64,000 nucleotides of DNA from JAKEFM01 sp035695825 (GCA_035695825.1 DASRRH010000026.1:372001-436000); one strand, 5' to 3'; counted from the stretch's first letter, positions 24,829 to 33,826 are shown. The notes: generated by a model not told the origin, from the sequence alone. Numbers and translations are program-made.

Positions 24829-24951
24829 CGCTCGAGAGCGAAGTCTACTAGTAGACTTCGCATCGAGACGAAGCTTCAGAATAGACCTCGCACGGAAGCG
24901 CAGTCCGCTCCGAGACTTCCGTTCGACCAGGATTCGCCGACTCCCCCGATT
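24829..24951. repeat. Degenerate 30-bp tandem repeat containing a perfect 24-bp palindrome
   Basis: Units 24829-24858, 24859-24888, 24889-24918 and a weaker 33-bp unit 24919-24951 each begin CGC or CCG and end near GACTT, GACCT or GATT. Inside the first unit, 24838-24861 is an uninterrupted perfect palindrome (centre CTACTAGTAG). No confident gene overlaps; short frames on both strands show a matching 10-residue repeat simply because of the period. The rest of 24779-25065 holds nothing I can identify. Confidence 0.65.
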
Positions 24952-25065
24952 CGCGAGGATCCCGACAAAAGTCCCGTCGGGAGGGAGGGCCACCTCGGCG
25001 CTGACCCTAGCGTCCACGCGTTTCCTGAGGCGCTGTCCGGCCGTCGCCCCGCCGCCCCTCTCCCC

Positions 25066-26805
25066 TCAGAGGACCAGATCCACCGCGGCCGACATCGAGC
25101 CGGGGACGGCATTCGGGCCGGGATCGACGACGTACCACTGGCCATAGGCGTGCATCCCGACCAACGCAGGATTCATCGGCACGGGAATCGCCACGTATGA
25201 GACTCCGTCGCCTGCGGAGCCGACCGTCCCCGTCGTCGTCGCGTAGAAGAAAACGTCGGCGGAAACGGCGAGGCTGCAGCCGGGGAGCATCAGGGGCGCC
25301 AGGGAAATCGGGAGCGGGACCCCCATCCACTGCGCGTTCGTGGCGCCGAGGATGAAGGCCGCCGCCGTGCCTCCCCGAACCCTCATCGCGAGGAACCCGG
25401 TCGCCGGGTTCCCCGTGCTCGCCAGGGGCGGTCCACCCAACACGGAGATGGCCGGGATGAACGCGCCTCCGCTCGCGTTGCACCCCGTCCCGAAGGTGCT
25501 CGAGCCGGGAGGGATCCCGATCGAGAGCAGGCTCACGCTCCCCGCCCCCGAGAGACCGCCAGCGCTCGCGTTCGGATTTCCGATCAGGACGACGTCCGTC
25601 AGTCCGTCCCCGTCCTCGTCCGAGCTGCCTACGACCGCAACCGGGTCTCCGTACGCGACCGAAGCGAGGGTCCCGGTGAACGCGTAGATCGCCGCCGGCG
25701 GGCTCAGGGCCAGGGAGAACACCTTCACGTCACCCGCGGATGGGGCCCCCACCATGAGGTCGTCCATCCCATCGCCATTCAGGTCGCCGGCGTTCGCTGC
25801 CCCGCCTCCGAACGTCGGGGCACCTGTCAGCGTTTGGATGATCGATCCATTGGCCCCGGACCGGACGGTCACCTGGCTCACCCCGGGATCCCCTACTGCA
25901 AAGTCGGGGAATCCGTCCGGGGGCGTGCTCATGTCCTCCAGTCCCGCGACTGCACTCCCGAACGTCCAGTAGGAACCGACGATGACTCCGCTCGCGCCGA
26001 TCGTCGCGATCGGTGTCCCCGTTCCCACCGAGGCACCCGAGTAGAAGTGGACCTGGCCCAGTTGACTGCAGCCAGGGAAGAGAACGCCCACCGCAACATC
26101 CGGGACGCCGTCGGATGTCACGTCTCCCACGGCCGCTACGACGCGGCCGAAGTACGTGCACGTGGCGCCCGTGACCGTCCAGATCTGGTTGCCTGTCTGC
26201 CCGTCGTAGACGAACACCTTCTGCACTCCGGGTGCGCCGACGAGGACGTCCGAGAAGGAGTTGCCGTTGAGGTCGCCGATCCCCGCGACGGAGTAGCCGA
26301 ACTGTCCTCCGGCCACCGTCCCCAGGAGGATGTGGATCGAGGTGCCCGTCGTTCCCGACACGACGTACGCGCGGCCCCCGAGACCGGCCGTGGGGGCTCC
26401 GACCACGAAGTCCGGGACTCCGTCGGGCGGGCTGCTCAGATCCCCGAGCCTCGCGACCGAGAACCCGAACTGGTCGCCGGCGGCGGCGCCGTTCAGCGAG
26501 AGGAACACCGCCCCGGTCCGCCCCGAGTGGATCGTGACCCTTCCCGCGTTGAAGGCTCCCCCGAAGCCCGCCGCTCCCGGCGCCCCGACCGCGAAGTCGG
26601 CGTACGAGTCGCCGTTCACGTCCCCGAGGCCGGCGACCGCGAATCCGAACTTCGCGGACGCCGCGGGGACTTGCTGAGTGACCACCCGGACAGGGCAGGG
26701 CGGGACGACCTGCCCCTGCGCGTCCGGAACGAACGAGGCCCCCGCCAGCAGGGCGATCGCAGAGAGCGGGGCAGCTTTGGCCCTTCCCACCGAGGTGATT
26801 CTCAC
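25066..26805 (-). CDS. FG-GAP repeat secreted surface protein with planctomycete-type C-terminal domain
   Basis: 579 aa. A signal peptide (KAAPLSAIALLAGASFVPDAQGQ) is followed by about seven FG-GAP/integrin-alpha-like blades, each with a D-x-N/D-G-D/N calcium motif such as GDVNGDSYADFAVGAPGA. This predicts an exported Ca-binding beta-propeller. From FGTGCNASGG on, the last 130 residues form a separate beta-rich domain shared with the protein at 56305. GTG 26805 is chosen for its GGAAAGGA ribosome site and immediate signal peptide. Function unknown, probably adhesion or surface structure. Confidence 0.85.
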   Translation of the reverse strand: MRITSVGRAKAAPLSAIALLAGASFVPDAQGQVVPPCPVRVVTQQVPAASAKFGFAVAGLGDVNGDSYADFAVGAPGAAGFGGAFNAGRVTIHSGRTGAVFLSLNGAAAGDQFGFSVARLGDLSSPPDGVPDFVVGAPTAGLGGRAYVVSGTTGTSIHILLGTVAGGQFGYSVAGIGDLNGNSFSDVLVGAPGVQKVFVYDGQTGNQIWTVTGATCTYFGRVVAAVGDVTSDGVPDVAVGVLFPGCSQLGQVHFYSGASVGTGTPIATIGASGVIVGSYWTFGSAVAGLEDMSTPPDGFPDFAVGDPGVSQVTVRSGANGSIIQTLTGAPTFGGGAANAGDLNGDGMDDLMVGAPSAGDVKVFSLALSPPAAIYAFTGTLASVAYGDPVAVVGSSDEDGDGLTDVVLIGNPNASAGGLSGAGSVSLLSIGIPPGSSTFGTGCNASGGAFIPAISVLGGPPLASTGNPATGFLAMRVRGGTAAAFILGATNAQWMGVPLPISLAPLMLPGCSLAVSADVFFYATTTGTVGSAGDGVSYVAIPVPMNPALVGMHAYGQWYVVDPGPNAVPGSMSAAVDLVL

Positions 26806-26855
26806 GGTCGATCCTTTCCGCACGCGGTTCAGACTCCTTCCGCGCCGCGGTCCGG

Positions 26856-26883
26856 AGCCTAGCCAGGTCCGCCGATCTTTCAA
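26856..26883 (-). promoter_or_regulatory. Candidate promoter of the FG-GAP gene
   Basis: On the minus strand TTGAAA (26883-26878) and TAGGCT (26861-26856) are 16 bp apart, the same spacing as the promoter proposed at 6230-6257. RNA would start near 26848, about 43 nt before the GTG. The remaining 26884-27133 contains no gene I can support. Confidence 0.4.
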
Positions 26884-27133
26884 TCGCTCGAGCCACCCGC
26901 TTCACCTCGAGCGACGGAAAAGGAGATGTGGAGGGGGCCGTGGCACTCCGTGTCGAAGGTGAACCCGGCCCGAGCGCGTCCAGGAGGACGCTCGCCGTCC
27001 TGGGCGCCGACGTGCCGTAGGCCCTGGCCGCAGGCTAGCGCGTGCGGTCTCGGTCGAGCACGGCACTCCCCCGTGCCCGACGACCCGGTGGCCTCGCCCG
27101 ATCGGGCGAGAGATCCGGACGCGGGGGCGGAGG

Positions 27134-27331
27134 CTAGACCCGGGACGAGGCGGAGCGCCGGCGACGTCCCGGCTTCATGTCGAACAGGAGCTCTCCGCGC
27201 TCGTGCCTCCCGTAGCAGGCCGCGCAGAGATCCAGCGTGAGGATCCGGCTCCTCCCCGACGACTCGGGAATCTGCTTCTCGCGGAGGAGGACGCCCTTCT
27301 TCCTGCAACCCGGGCATTTTCCGATTCGCAC
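27134..27331 (-). CDS. Small zinc-ribbon protein
   Basis: 65 aa. Two CxxC pairs, CPGC near the N-terminus and CAAC about 30 residues later, suggest one zinc site. The sequence between (LLREKQIPESSGRSRILTLDL) is polar, and the C-terminus is basic (GRRRR). GTG 27331 has AAAGGA 8 nt upstream. I do not recognise a named family; nucleic-acid or protein binding is the usual role of such folds. Confidence 0.6.
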   Translation of the reverse strand: MRIGKCPGCRKKGVLLREKQIPESSGRSRILTLDLCAACYGRHERGELLFDMKPGRRRRSASSRV

Positions 27332-27470
27332 GGCGGTTTTCCTTTCGCCGGACGGTATCGGCTCCCCCGGCGAGCGCTCCTGAGCGGTCGCCGGGGCCGG
27401 GCTTCGGCCTCCGGGTGCGGGCGCAGGCAGCGCCTGGCAGGCGTCTCCCGGGCGAGCGCCGCTCCCGCCC

Positions 27471-27512
27471 CCTCGACAAGCCGGAAGTCACGGGTTCAAT
27501 TCCCCTCTCGCC
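27471..27512 (+). other. tRNA-Val-like 3' fragment
   Basis: The segment reads CCTCGACAAG, then AAGTCACGGGTTCAATTCCC and CTCTCGCC. It keeps the anticodon region of tRNA-Val(GAC) (CTCGACAAGC identical over 10 bp), the GTCAC variable segment and a T-arm, with roughly three quarters identity to the intact tRNA at 17328. No 5' half is present. It also contains ATTCCCCTCTCGC (27499-27511), identical to the 13 bp at 17407-17419 just after the intact tRNA. It may mark the far end of an integrated segment. Confidence 0.45.
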
Positions 27513-27582
27513 TCGAGCCCCCGCCGCGACCAACGCGGACGCGCCCGGCCCGTACCCTGGGAGGCGTCCGCCCCCACCGACT

Positions 27583-28926
27583 TTGATCCACGCGCTGCTG
27601 CTCGCCCTCCCCCTCATGTATGGGGATCCCGCCGCCGCGTCGAAGCCGGCGCAGGAGGGGGCGGCCGCGGAGGTCCCCGAGGAGCCCGATCGCCGGACGC
27701 CCGTCGTCCGCGTCGTTCTCGCCGCGAGGCCCGCCGTCGTCCACATCCGGACGACGCGCGTCGTCGAGAGCACGATCCGGGACTGGGTGTGGGCTCCGCG
27801 CGGGCGGCGCCTCGAGGAAGTCGACGCCCTCGAGGGATCGGGGGTCGTGATCGACGCGATGGGCTACATCGTCACGAACGAGCACGTCGTCCGCGACGCC
27901 GGGCGCCTCGTCGTCCGATTCGACCAGAGGGTCGACCCGAAGGAGTACGCGGCGGCGGCGATCGCCGTCGACCGGGAGAACGATCTCGCCCTCCTCAAGA
28001 TCGAGACGAGGGAACCCTGCCACGCGGTGCGCCTCGGCCGGTCGGACGACCTCCTGATCGGCGAGACGGTCGTCGCGATCGGCAACGCCCTCGGCGAGGG
28101 CTTGAATGCCCACGCGAGCACGGTCTCCTCCGGCATCCTCTCGGCCGTCGACCGCGACCTCCACCTCCCGAGGGAGGGACGGAGCTACCGCGGGCTCCTC
28201 CAGACGGACGCCGCGATCAATCCCGGGAACTCGGGGGGGCCCCTCCTCAACCTGCGGGGCGAGCTGATCGGGATCAACACGGCGATCCTCCCGGAGGCGC
28301 AGGGGATCGGGTTCGCGATCCCCGTCGACCGGGTCCGCGACATCCTCCACACGAACCTGTTCAACCTCGACCGCTCGGGCCGGTTCTGGCTCGGGATGAG
28401 GCTCGAGGAGGGGGAAGGGGTGTCGGTCGCGAGCGTCGACCCGGGGGGCCCCGCGGCGGAGGCGGGGTTGCGCGAGCGCGACCGGATCGTCGCGGTCGAC
28501 GGGTCCCCCGTCTCGGGCACGCTCGAGCTCTCGAAGCGGCTCCTCCCGCGGAGCGCCGGGGAGCGCGTCGAGCTTCGGGTCCGCCGCGGTGAGGAGGAGT
28601 CGAGCCTGCGGGTCATTCTCGGGTCGGCCGCGAACCGCTACCTCCGGGAGCGGCTCGGCTTCTCCCTCGAGGCGGCCTCGCTCCGGGGGGAGCGGGCCCT
28701 CCGCGTCGCGGGCCTCGTCCCCAAGTCTCGGGCCGACCAGATCGGGTTCCGGGTTGGCGATCTCCTTCTCGGCGTGGGCCTGCCTCCGCGGCCGCAGACG
28801 ATGGTCGCGGTCCAGGCTCCGGAGGATCTCGCGGGGCTCCTCGAGGGGATCCCTCCCCGCGGCGTCCTGAAGGTCCTGCTCCTCCGCGGGGAGGACCGCT
28901 ACAGCGGAGAGGTCGTCCTCCGCTGA
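27583..28926 (+). CDS. HtrA/DegP-like S1C serine protease with PDZ domains
   Basis: 447 aa. Catalytic triad: His about 101 (TNEHVV), Asp about 134 (ENDLALLK), Ser about 217 (GNSGGPLL). A PDZ domain follows (VASVDPGGPAAEAGLRERDRIVAVDG), and a second, weaker one from about 360 (IGFRVGDLLLGVG). A short hydrophobic N-terminus (LIHALLLALPLMYGDPAAA) acts as a signal or anchor. TTG 27583 is my start; ATG 27616 would cut the signal. Periplasmic quality-control protease or chaperone. It converges with the next gene, 5 bp between stops. Confidence 0.9.
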   Translation: MIHALLLALPLMYGDPAAASKPAQEGAAAEVPEEPDRRTPVVRVVLAARPAVVHIRTTRVVESTIRDWVWAPRGRRLEEVDALEGSGVVIDAMGYIVTNEHVVRDAGRLVVRFDQRVDPKEYAAAAIAVDRENDLALLKIETREPCHAVRLGRSDDLLIGETVVAIGNALGEGLNAHASTVSSGILSAVDRDLHLPREGRSYRGLLQTDAAINPGNSGGPLLNLRGELIGINTAILPEAQGIGFAIPVDRVRDILHTNLFNLDRSGRFWLGMRLEEGEGVSVASVDPGGPAAEAGLRERDRIVAVDGSPVSGTLELSKRLLPRSAGERVELRVRRGEEESSLRVILGSAANRYLRERLGFSLEAASLRGERALRVAGLVPKSRADQIGFRVGDLLLGVGLPPRPQTMVAVQAPEDLAGLLEGIPPRGVLKVLLLRGEDRYSGEVVLR

Positions 28927-28931
28927 CGGGC

Positions 28932-31037
28932 TCATCGCCCGTCCAGGGCGAACGGGAAGGACCGGAGGGCGATCGAGATCCCGTTCGCGGGAAACCGGGC
29001 GCGGAATCCCGGAAGCGAAGGGCGGAGGCTGGCGATCCACGCTCCCGCGACCCTCGGCAGGAGAGGATCGCCGGCCATTCGACCGGCGCGGATCAAGCCG
29101 GCGGCAGGATAGAGAGAGTAAGGAGGGGGGACCGATCCCCCTTTTCCGACGATCCGTCCCTTCTCCTCCTCGATCCGGAGGAAACCGTGGAGCCGTCCCC
29201 GCCGGCCGTCGAGAGCCTCGCGCGCGAGGAGCCGGGCGAGGCCCGCGGCCTCCTCCTCGACCGGCCGCTTGCCGCCCGCGAGCCGGTACTTCTCGAGCGC
29301 CTCGAGGAGGAGCCCTCCCTGCAGCCAGGTCGAGACTCGCATGTTTCCCGTTCCACGCTCCACCCTCGTCTCGAACCGGAAGTACCCCGGCCGCCGGTAG
29401 CGCTCGAGGAGCTGCGAGGCGAGATCCTCCATCCCGGTCTCGAACCCGCGACCCGGGAAGGCGTCCGCGAGGCAGGAGAGCGCGACGAGCGGCCACCCCG
29501 CGTTCCTCTCTGTGTCGCGGTGGCGGGGCTCGCGGACCAAGCGCGAGAGCGTCTCCCCCACGGCGAGCGCGTACGCCCGGGGTGCGGGGTCCCCCGTGAA
29601 CCGCGACAGCTCCACGGCCCCCTCGACCCAGGCGTGGCCCACGTCGGGCCGTCCGCGGTGGTCGGGCCCATGGCGGTGAGGGAAGCCCGCCCAGGCGGGA
29701 TCGAAGGGAAGGCGCGCGCGGTCGACGGTCCTCGCGTGGAAGAGGGCCTCCTCGGCCCCCTCGAGGAAGGCCTCCTCCCCCGATCGGACGAACGCGAGGA
29801 CGAGGCCGTACGCGGTGTCGTACTCGAGGTTCCCCCAGCTCCGCGGGGAGATGCGGAAGTCCCCGAAGTTCCGTCCGCCGACCTCGCGATCGCGGAGCAG
29901 AGCGAGCGCCGCGGAGTGGACGCTGCGCTCGGCCTCGACCTCGCGCGGGTTCCGGGCCCGCCCCGCATGTTCGAGCTCGCCGGACGCCTCGTAACGCTCT
30001 CGGTCGAGGAGCGCGCGCGTCGGGCGCGTCAGGGAGCGGTAGGCCTTTCCCGCCGCCATCCCCTCGGGGGCGAAGCGGAGCGCTCCGCGGAGAGCAGTCG
30101 CGCTCCCCGGCGTGAGGGGATCCTCGGGAGCGAGGCAAAGGCGCGCGGTCCCCGGCTCCTCCACCTCGAGCGCGACGGGGCCCGACTCCCGGAACCGGCG
30201 GACCCCGAGAAGTAGCCGCCCCCCTCCGCGCTCGAAGGCGAGGAGGCCTCTCGGCTCGACCCTCCCGGAGGAGCCCGGCTCGACCCGGGTCGACCCATCC
30301 TCTTCGGCGCGGATCGAAAAGGGGTGAGCCTCCGGCGCGAAGGCGACCTCCTCCCCCCTCCCGATCGAGGCGATGGACCTGTCCGCCCCCCCCTCCCAGA
30401 CGATCGCGAGCTCCTGGTCCTCGGGATCCCCGAGTTCCCCGCTCCCGTTCGCGAAGCAGATCTCGAGCTCGCAGAGAGATGGCGTGCGGTGGATCCGGAG
30501 CCGGATCTCCACCGCGAAGCCGTCCTCCCGCTCCTCCTCGACTCGCGCGTCGGCCAGGAAGGATCCTCCGGCCTCTAGGAGGAGCCGCCGCCGCACCGGA
30601 CCGTGCCCGGCCCCCGGCCACAGGATTCGGACGCGACCGCAACGTTCGTCCGATAGGATCGCGAGGGCCTCGCCGGAGCGGGGGAGGCTCACTCCCCAGC
30701 GATCGCCGGCGACGTCGATCCCCGCTTCCCCTTCCCGGATCCGGAAGGTGGAGGAATCGGGCGGGGGCTCTCCCGCGTCGAACCGGTAGACCCCCGGCGA
30801 GGCCTCGATCTCGGCGTCGATCCAGCGCGGAGAGCCGTCGGGCCACTTCTCCGAGACCCTGGAGGACGAGGGGACGGCGCGGCCCACACGGTCGCGCACG
30901 CGGCCCCCGGCGAACCCCTTCGCCTCCCCGGGCACGAAGGGGATCCCGAGCCGAACGCCCGTCGGCTCCATTCCCTCCCCACGGACGAGGATCGAGATTC
31001 CCCCCAGCGCGAGCGCGAAGACCGCGGAGCCTCCCAA
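28932..31037 (-). CDS. PcRGLX/YetA-like protein (putative polysaccharide lyase-like)
   Basis: 701 aa. The N-terminus (VRLGIPFVPGEAKGF, VSEKWPDGSPRWIDAEIEAS) matches the RIFT-barrel start of PcRGLX/YetA proteins. The C-terminal half (RSWGNLEYDTAYGLVLAFVRSG, GRPDVGHAWVEGAVELSRFTGD) is helical, like an alpha/alpha toroid. Characterised relatives are exo-rhamnogalacturonan lyases; the substrate here is unknown. The start is TTG 31037, preceded by GGAGGA. The N-terminus (AVFALALGGISILV) is a probable signal. Confidence 0.65.
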   Translation of the reverse strand: MGGSAVFALALGGISILVRGEGMEPTGVRLGIPFVPGEAKGFAGGRVRDRVGRAVPSSSRVSEKWPDGSPRWIDAEIEASPGVYRFDAGEPPPDSSTFRIREGEAGIDVAGDRWGVSLPRSGEALAILSDERCGRVRILWPGAGHGPVRRRLLLEAGGSFLADARVEEEREDGFAVEIRLRIHRTPSLCELEICFANGSGELGDPEDQELAIVWEGGADRSIASIGRGEEVAFAPEAHPFSIRAEEDGSTRVEPGSSGRVEPRGLLAFERGGGRLLLGVRRFRESGPVALEVEEPGTARLCLAPEDPLTPGSATALRGALRFAPEGMAAGKAYRSLTRPTRALLDRERYEASGELEHAGRARNPREVEAERSVHSAALALLRDREVGGRNFGDFRISPRSWGNLEYDTAYGLVLAFVRSGEEAFLEGAEEALFHARTVDRARLPFDPAWAGFPHRHGPDHRGRPDVGHAWVEGAVELSRFTGDPAPRAYALAVGETLSRLVREPRHRDTERNAGWPLVALSCLADAFPGRGFETGMEDLASQLLERYRRPGYFRFETRVERGTGNMRVSTWLQGGLLLEALEKYRLAGGKRPVEEEAAGLARLLAREALDGRRGRLHGFLRIEEEKGRIVGKGGSVPPPYSLYPAAGLIRAGRMAGDPLLPRVAGAWIASLRPSLPGFRARFPANGISIALRSFPFALDGR

Positions 31038-31064
31038 GGATTCCTCCGCAGGATCGACGACGAA

Positions 31065-31079
31065 GTAACGATTGGTTAC
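31065..31079. promoter_or_regulatory. Short dyad GTAAC-GATTG-GTTAC before the PcRGLX-like gene
   Basis: A 5-bp inverted repeat in a locally AT-rich patch about 30 bp upstream of the TTG start at 31037. It could be an operator or part of a promoter. The evidence is only symmetry and position. Confidence 0.3.
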
Positions 31080-31091
31080 ATACGGCGGGAC

Positions 31092-32852
31092 TCATCTGGC
31101 GTGGAAGGCGCGGAACGCGCGCGCCACGTCCTCCGCGAACCGGACCTCGAGGAGGTCGCTCTCCCTCTCCCCCCCCTCGCAGGGCGCCCGGAAGTAGAGG
31201 AAAAACGAGCGGTCCCCCGCGTCGAAGGCCTGGACGATCGCGTGCGTGAGGGTGAGTCCCGGGGCGAAGCTCGCGTTGAAGACCCCTCGCACCAGACCGG
31301 CGGGTCGCGGTGAGAGCGAAGCCTCGTTGTATCCCAGGCTCGTGAAGAGGACGGCCCGGACCGGACCGATCGGCGTCGGGTCGAACTCGAAGGGGAAGTC
31401 GGGGCCGTCGAGCGCCGCCTGTAGGGCTTTCTCCGTCAGGACCGGTCCCAGGCCCGGACAGCGGACGGTCAGGAGCGGCAGGGGGGGTCGCGGAGGGACG
31501 CGAGCGACAGAGCCCCCCTCTCCGATGCGGAGCAGACAGCGGCCCGCCGGGGCCGCGCCCTCGGATTCGAGCGCGGGCGACTGCGGGAAGAGCGGGCGGA
31601 GGAGGAGGACGGGAGGTCCCCCCGTCCGGAAGGGAGGGCGCATCGCGGAGCCGAACCCCCAATTGAATAGGTATGCGCTCCCTCTCGCCCGCGGCACCCC
31701 CGCGACGAAGACCGGGGGAGTGGCGCAGCCGGCGGCCTCGCGGTCGACGCCTTCTCGGATCGCCGCCACCTCCGCGCCCGCGGCGAGGTGATCCCGCGCG
31801 CTGCGCGTGAACCCCAAGGCCATCCAGAGGAAGAGAGCGGCGAAGAGGGCGACCCCGAGCCTTCCCCTCCCGAGACCGGCGAGGGAGCCGAGGACGAGCG
31901 AGAGCCCCGCGGCGGGGAGGTAGAAGTTCCGGAGGTTCGGGAGGTTCTCCGGCTCCTGGAGAGAGGACAACGCGGGGAGGGAGAAAAGGACCCAGAAGGC
32001 GATGCCGAAGCCCGCGACGCGCGGATTCGCCTTGAGCCCGAGCGCGCAGACGAGGAGGGCGAGGAGATGCTTCGCTCCTACCGGGATCCCGGGGATGGGC
32101 GCGATCGTCCCCCCCATCGACTCGACGACCCCGAGTGCCGCCCGCACGCACGCCCGGAAGGAGAGTTCGATCGGGTAGCCGCCGAGCCAGGACCCGATCG
32201 CGGCCCGCCGCCAGGCGAGGAAGGCCCCGAGGAGGAGGAGAGTTGGCGCGGTCCTGCGAAGCCTCTGGGCGAGATTCCACCCCTCGGCCGCGAGGAGGAT
32301 GAAGGGGAGGGCGAGAGCGACCTCCTTGCTCCCGAAGGCGAGGGCCGCACACGCGAGGGATAAGGTGCGTCCGGAGCCGGGGCCGCGGAGGTGAAGGACG
32401 AGGGCGGCGAGGGCGAAGACCGCGGCGAAGGAGTCGACCCTCCCGATCACCCAGGCGACGGCCCCGGGCCCGTACGGGAAGACGGAGAACGCCGCCGCGG
32501 AGGAGAGGGCGGCGGCCGGGGAGAGGCGGAGGCGCAGGCCGAGCGCGCGGACGAGGAGGACGCAGCCGGCGTGGGCGAGGAGGTTCGTCCAGCGGTATCC
32601 CTCGGGATCCTCGCCGGAGAGGGCGTGGTTCGCCGCGAGGGAGGCCGTGACCACGGGACGGTAGAACCGGACCGTCCCCGCCCCGAACTGCGGGCCGCGC
32701 AGGTCCTCGGCGACCGCCTCCCACCCCCGGGCCGCGTGGGCGACGGCGTGGTAGTCGTCGCTCAGGAAAGGAAGCCGCCGCAGCGGGAGGTAGGGCCCGG
32801 CGGCGAGGAGGAGGAGCGCGCCGATCGCGAGCCGCCGGTCGTCCGGGCCTAC
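31092..32852 (-). CDS. GT-C type multipass membrane protein (glycosyltransferase-like)
   Basis: About 586 aa with ten or so hydrophobic helices. FLSDDYHAV near the N-terminus carries the acidic DD expected in the first loop of GT-C enzymes that use polyprenyl-phosphate sugars; a soluble C-terminal domain begins near residue 420. No ATG, GTG or TTG exists at the N-terminus: the frame is open back through the LysR gene, and the first canonical codon inside (GTG of RPVVTAS) lies after the DD motif. The start given (GTA at 32852) is therefore only a boundary. Sugar and acceptor unknown. Confidence 0.65.
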   Translation of the reverse strand, partial: VGPDDRRLAIGALLLLAAGPYLPLRRLPFLSDDYHAVAHAARGWEAVAEDLRGPQFGAGTVRFYRPVVTASLAANHALSGEDPEGYRWTNLLAHAGCVLLVRALGLRLRLSPAAALSSAAAFSVFPYGPGAVAWVIGRVDSFAAVFALAALVLHLRGPGSGRTLSLACAALAFGSKEVALALPFILLAAEGWNLAQRLRRTAPTLLLLGAFLAWRRAAIGSWLGGYPIELSFRACVRAALGVVESMGGTIAPIPGIPVGAKHLLALLVCALGLKANPRVAGFGIAFWVLFSLPALSSLQEPENLPNLRNFYLPAAGLSLVLGSLAGLGRGRLGVALFAALFLWMALGFTRSARDHLAAGAEVAAIREGVDREAAGCATPPVFVAGVPRARGSAYLFNWGFGSAMRPPFRTGGPPVLLLRPLFPQSPALESEGAAPAGRCLLRIGEGGSVARVPPRPPLPLLTVRCPGLGPVLTEKALQAALDGPDFPFEFDPTPIGPVRAVLFTSLGYNEASLSPRPAGLVRGVFNASFAPGLTLTHAIVQAFDAGDRSFFLYFRAPCEGGERESDLLEVRFAEDVARAFRAFHAR

Positions 32853-33760
32853 GGGCGCTCCCTCCTCCGCCTCGCCTCCTGGAGGAACGCATGGGCCGCG
32901 GGGGATAGGGTCCGCCGCTGCGAATAGACGAGGAAGAACGTCCGCCGGATGGAGAGGCCCCGGACGCGCAGGATCCGGACGCGGGAATCCCCCTCGGGCA
33001 CCGCCCGGTCGGAGAGGAAGGCGAGTCCGATCCCGGCCGCGACCGCCTCTCGCACCGCCTCGTTCGTCGCGGCCTCGCAGGCGATCCGGAGGTCGCGCCC
33101 GGGGTCGAGCCCGAGCTGCCGGAGCGCCCGGTCCGCCGCCTGGCCCGTTCCCGATCCCGGCTCCCGCACGACGAAGGGGGCTCCGCGCAGGTCGGAGGCG
33201 CGCAGCACCCCGCGCCCCGCGAGGGGGTGGCTCCCGGGTCCGATCAGGACGACCCGGTCCTCGTCGAAGGGAATCGCGGCGAGGCCGGCATCCTCCGGAC
33301 GCCGGCCGACGGCGCCGACCTCCGCGCCGCCGGAGCGGACGCGCTCGATCGCCTGGCCGGAGTCCGCGGACCAGAGCCGGACGCGCACGGCCGGATGCCG
33401 GGAGAGGAATCCCGCAAGGATCGGGGGGAGGAGGTAGGCGGAGGGGACGTTGCTCGCCGCGACCTCGAGATCCCCCGCGACCGTCCCGGAGGCCGCGAGC
33501 GCCTCGGAGATCCCCCGGTCGCGCGCCCGCAGCGCCTCCCGCGCGCGCTGGAGGAGAGCGCGCCCCGCGGGGGTCGGCTCGACGGTCGTCCCCCGATCGA
33601 GGAGCCGCGCGCCGAGGAGGCGCTCGAGCGAGGCGACATGCCCGCTCACCGTCGGCTGGGCGAGGCGGATGCGCTCGGCCGCGCGCGAGAAGGAGCCCGT
33701 CTCCGCGACGGCCACGAAGGCCTCGAAGTGGCGGAGCGTGATCGCCGTCGTGTCGAGCAG
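32849..33760 (-). CDS. LysR-family transcriptional regulator
   Basis: About 304 aa. The winged-helix N-terminus (LRHFEAFVAVAETGSFSRAAERIRLAQPTVSGHVASLERLLG) and the effector domain (LEVAASNVPSAYLLPPILAGFL, VVREPGSGTG) are complete. There is no in-frame start: an ATG (33785-33783) precedes it but is out of frame by one base because of a run of eight C. With seven C the protein would begin MPPLAPAHLLDTTAITLRHF. The coordinate given starts at CTG 33760. It is divergent from the cupin gene, its likely target. Confidence 0.85.
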   Translation of the reverse strand: MLDTTAITLRHFEAFVAVAETGSFSRAAERIRLAQPTVSGHVASLERLLGARLLDRGTTVEPTPAGRALLQRAREALRARDRGISEALAASGTVAGDLEVAASNVPSAYLLPPILAGFLSRHPAVRVRLWSADSGQAIERVRSGGAEVGAVGRRPEDAGLAAIPFDEDRVVLIGPGSHPLAGRGVLRASDLRGAPFVVREPGSGTGQAADRALRQLGLDPGRDLRIACEAATNEAVREAVAAGIGLAFLSDRAVPEGDSRVRILRVRGLSIRRTFFLVYSQRRTLSPAAHAFLQEARRRRERP

Positions 33761-33826
33761 GTGCGCCGGCGCGAGGGGGGGGCATTCTACGGCGGGAGGC
33801 CCCCCGGACCGCTGTCGCCCCCTCGC

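Noticed and set aside
24829..24951. CRISPR-like array
   Set aside because: Units are contiguous and degenerate with no unique spacers, and no cas genes are present.
27496..32892. A single 1798-codon open frame on the minus strand
   Set aside because: Arginine/proline/glycine-rich translation, antisense or out of frame to well-supported HtrA, PcRGLX-like and GT-C genes; an artefact of high GC.
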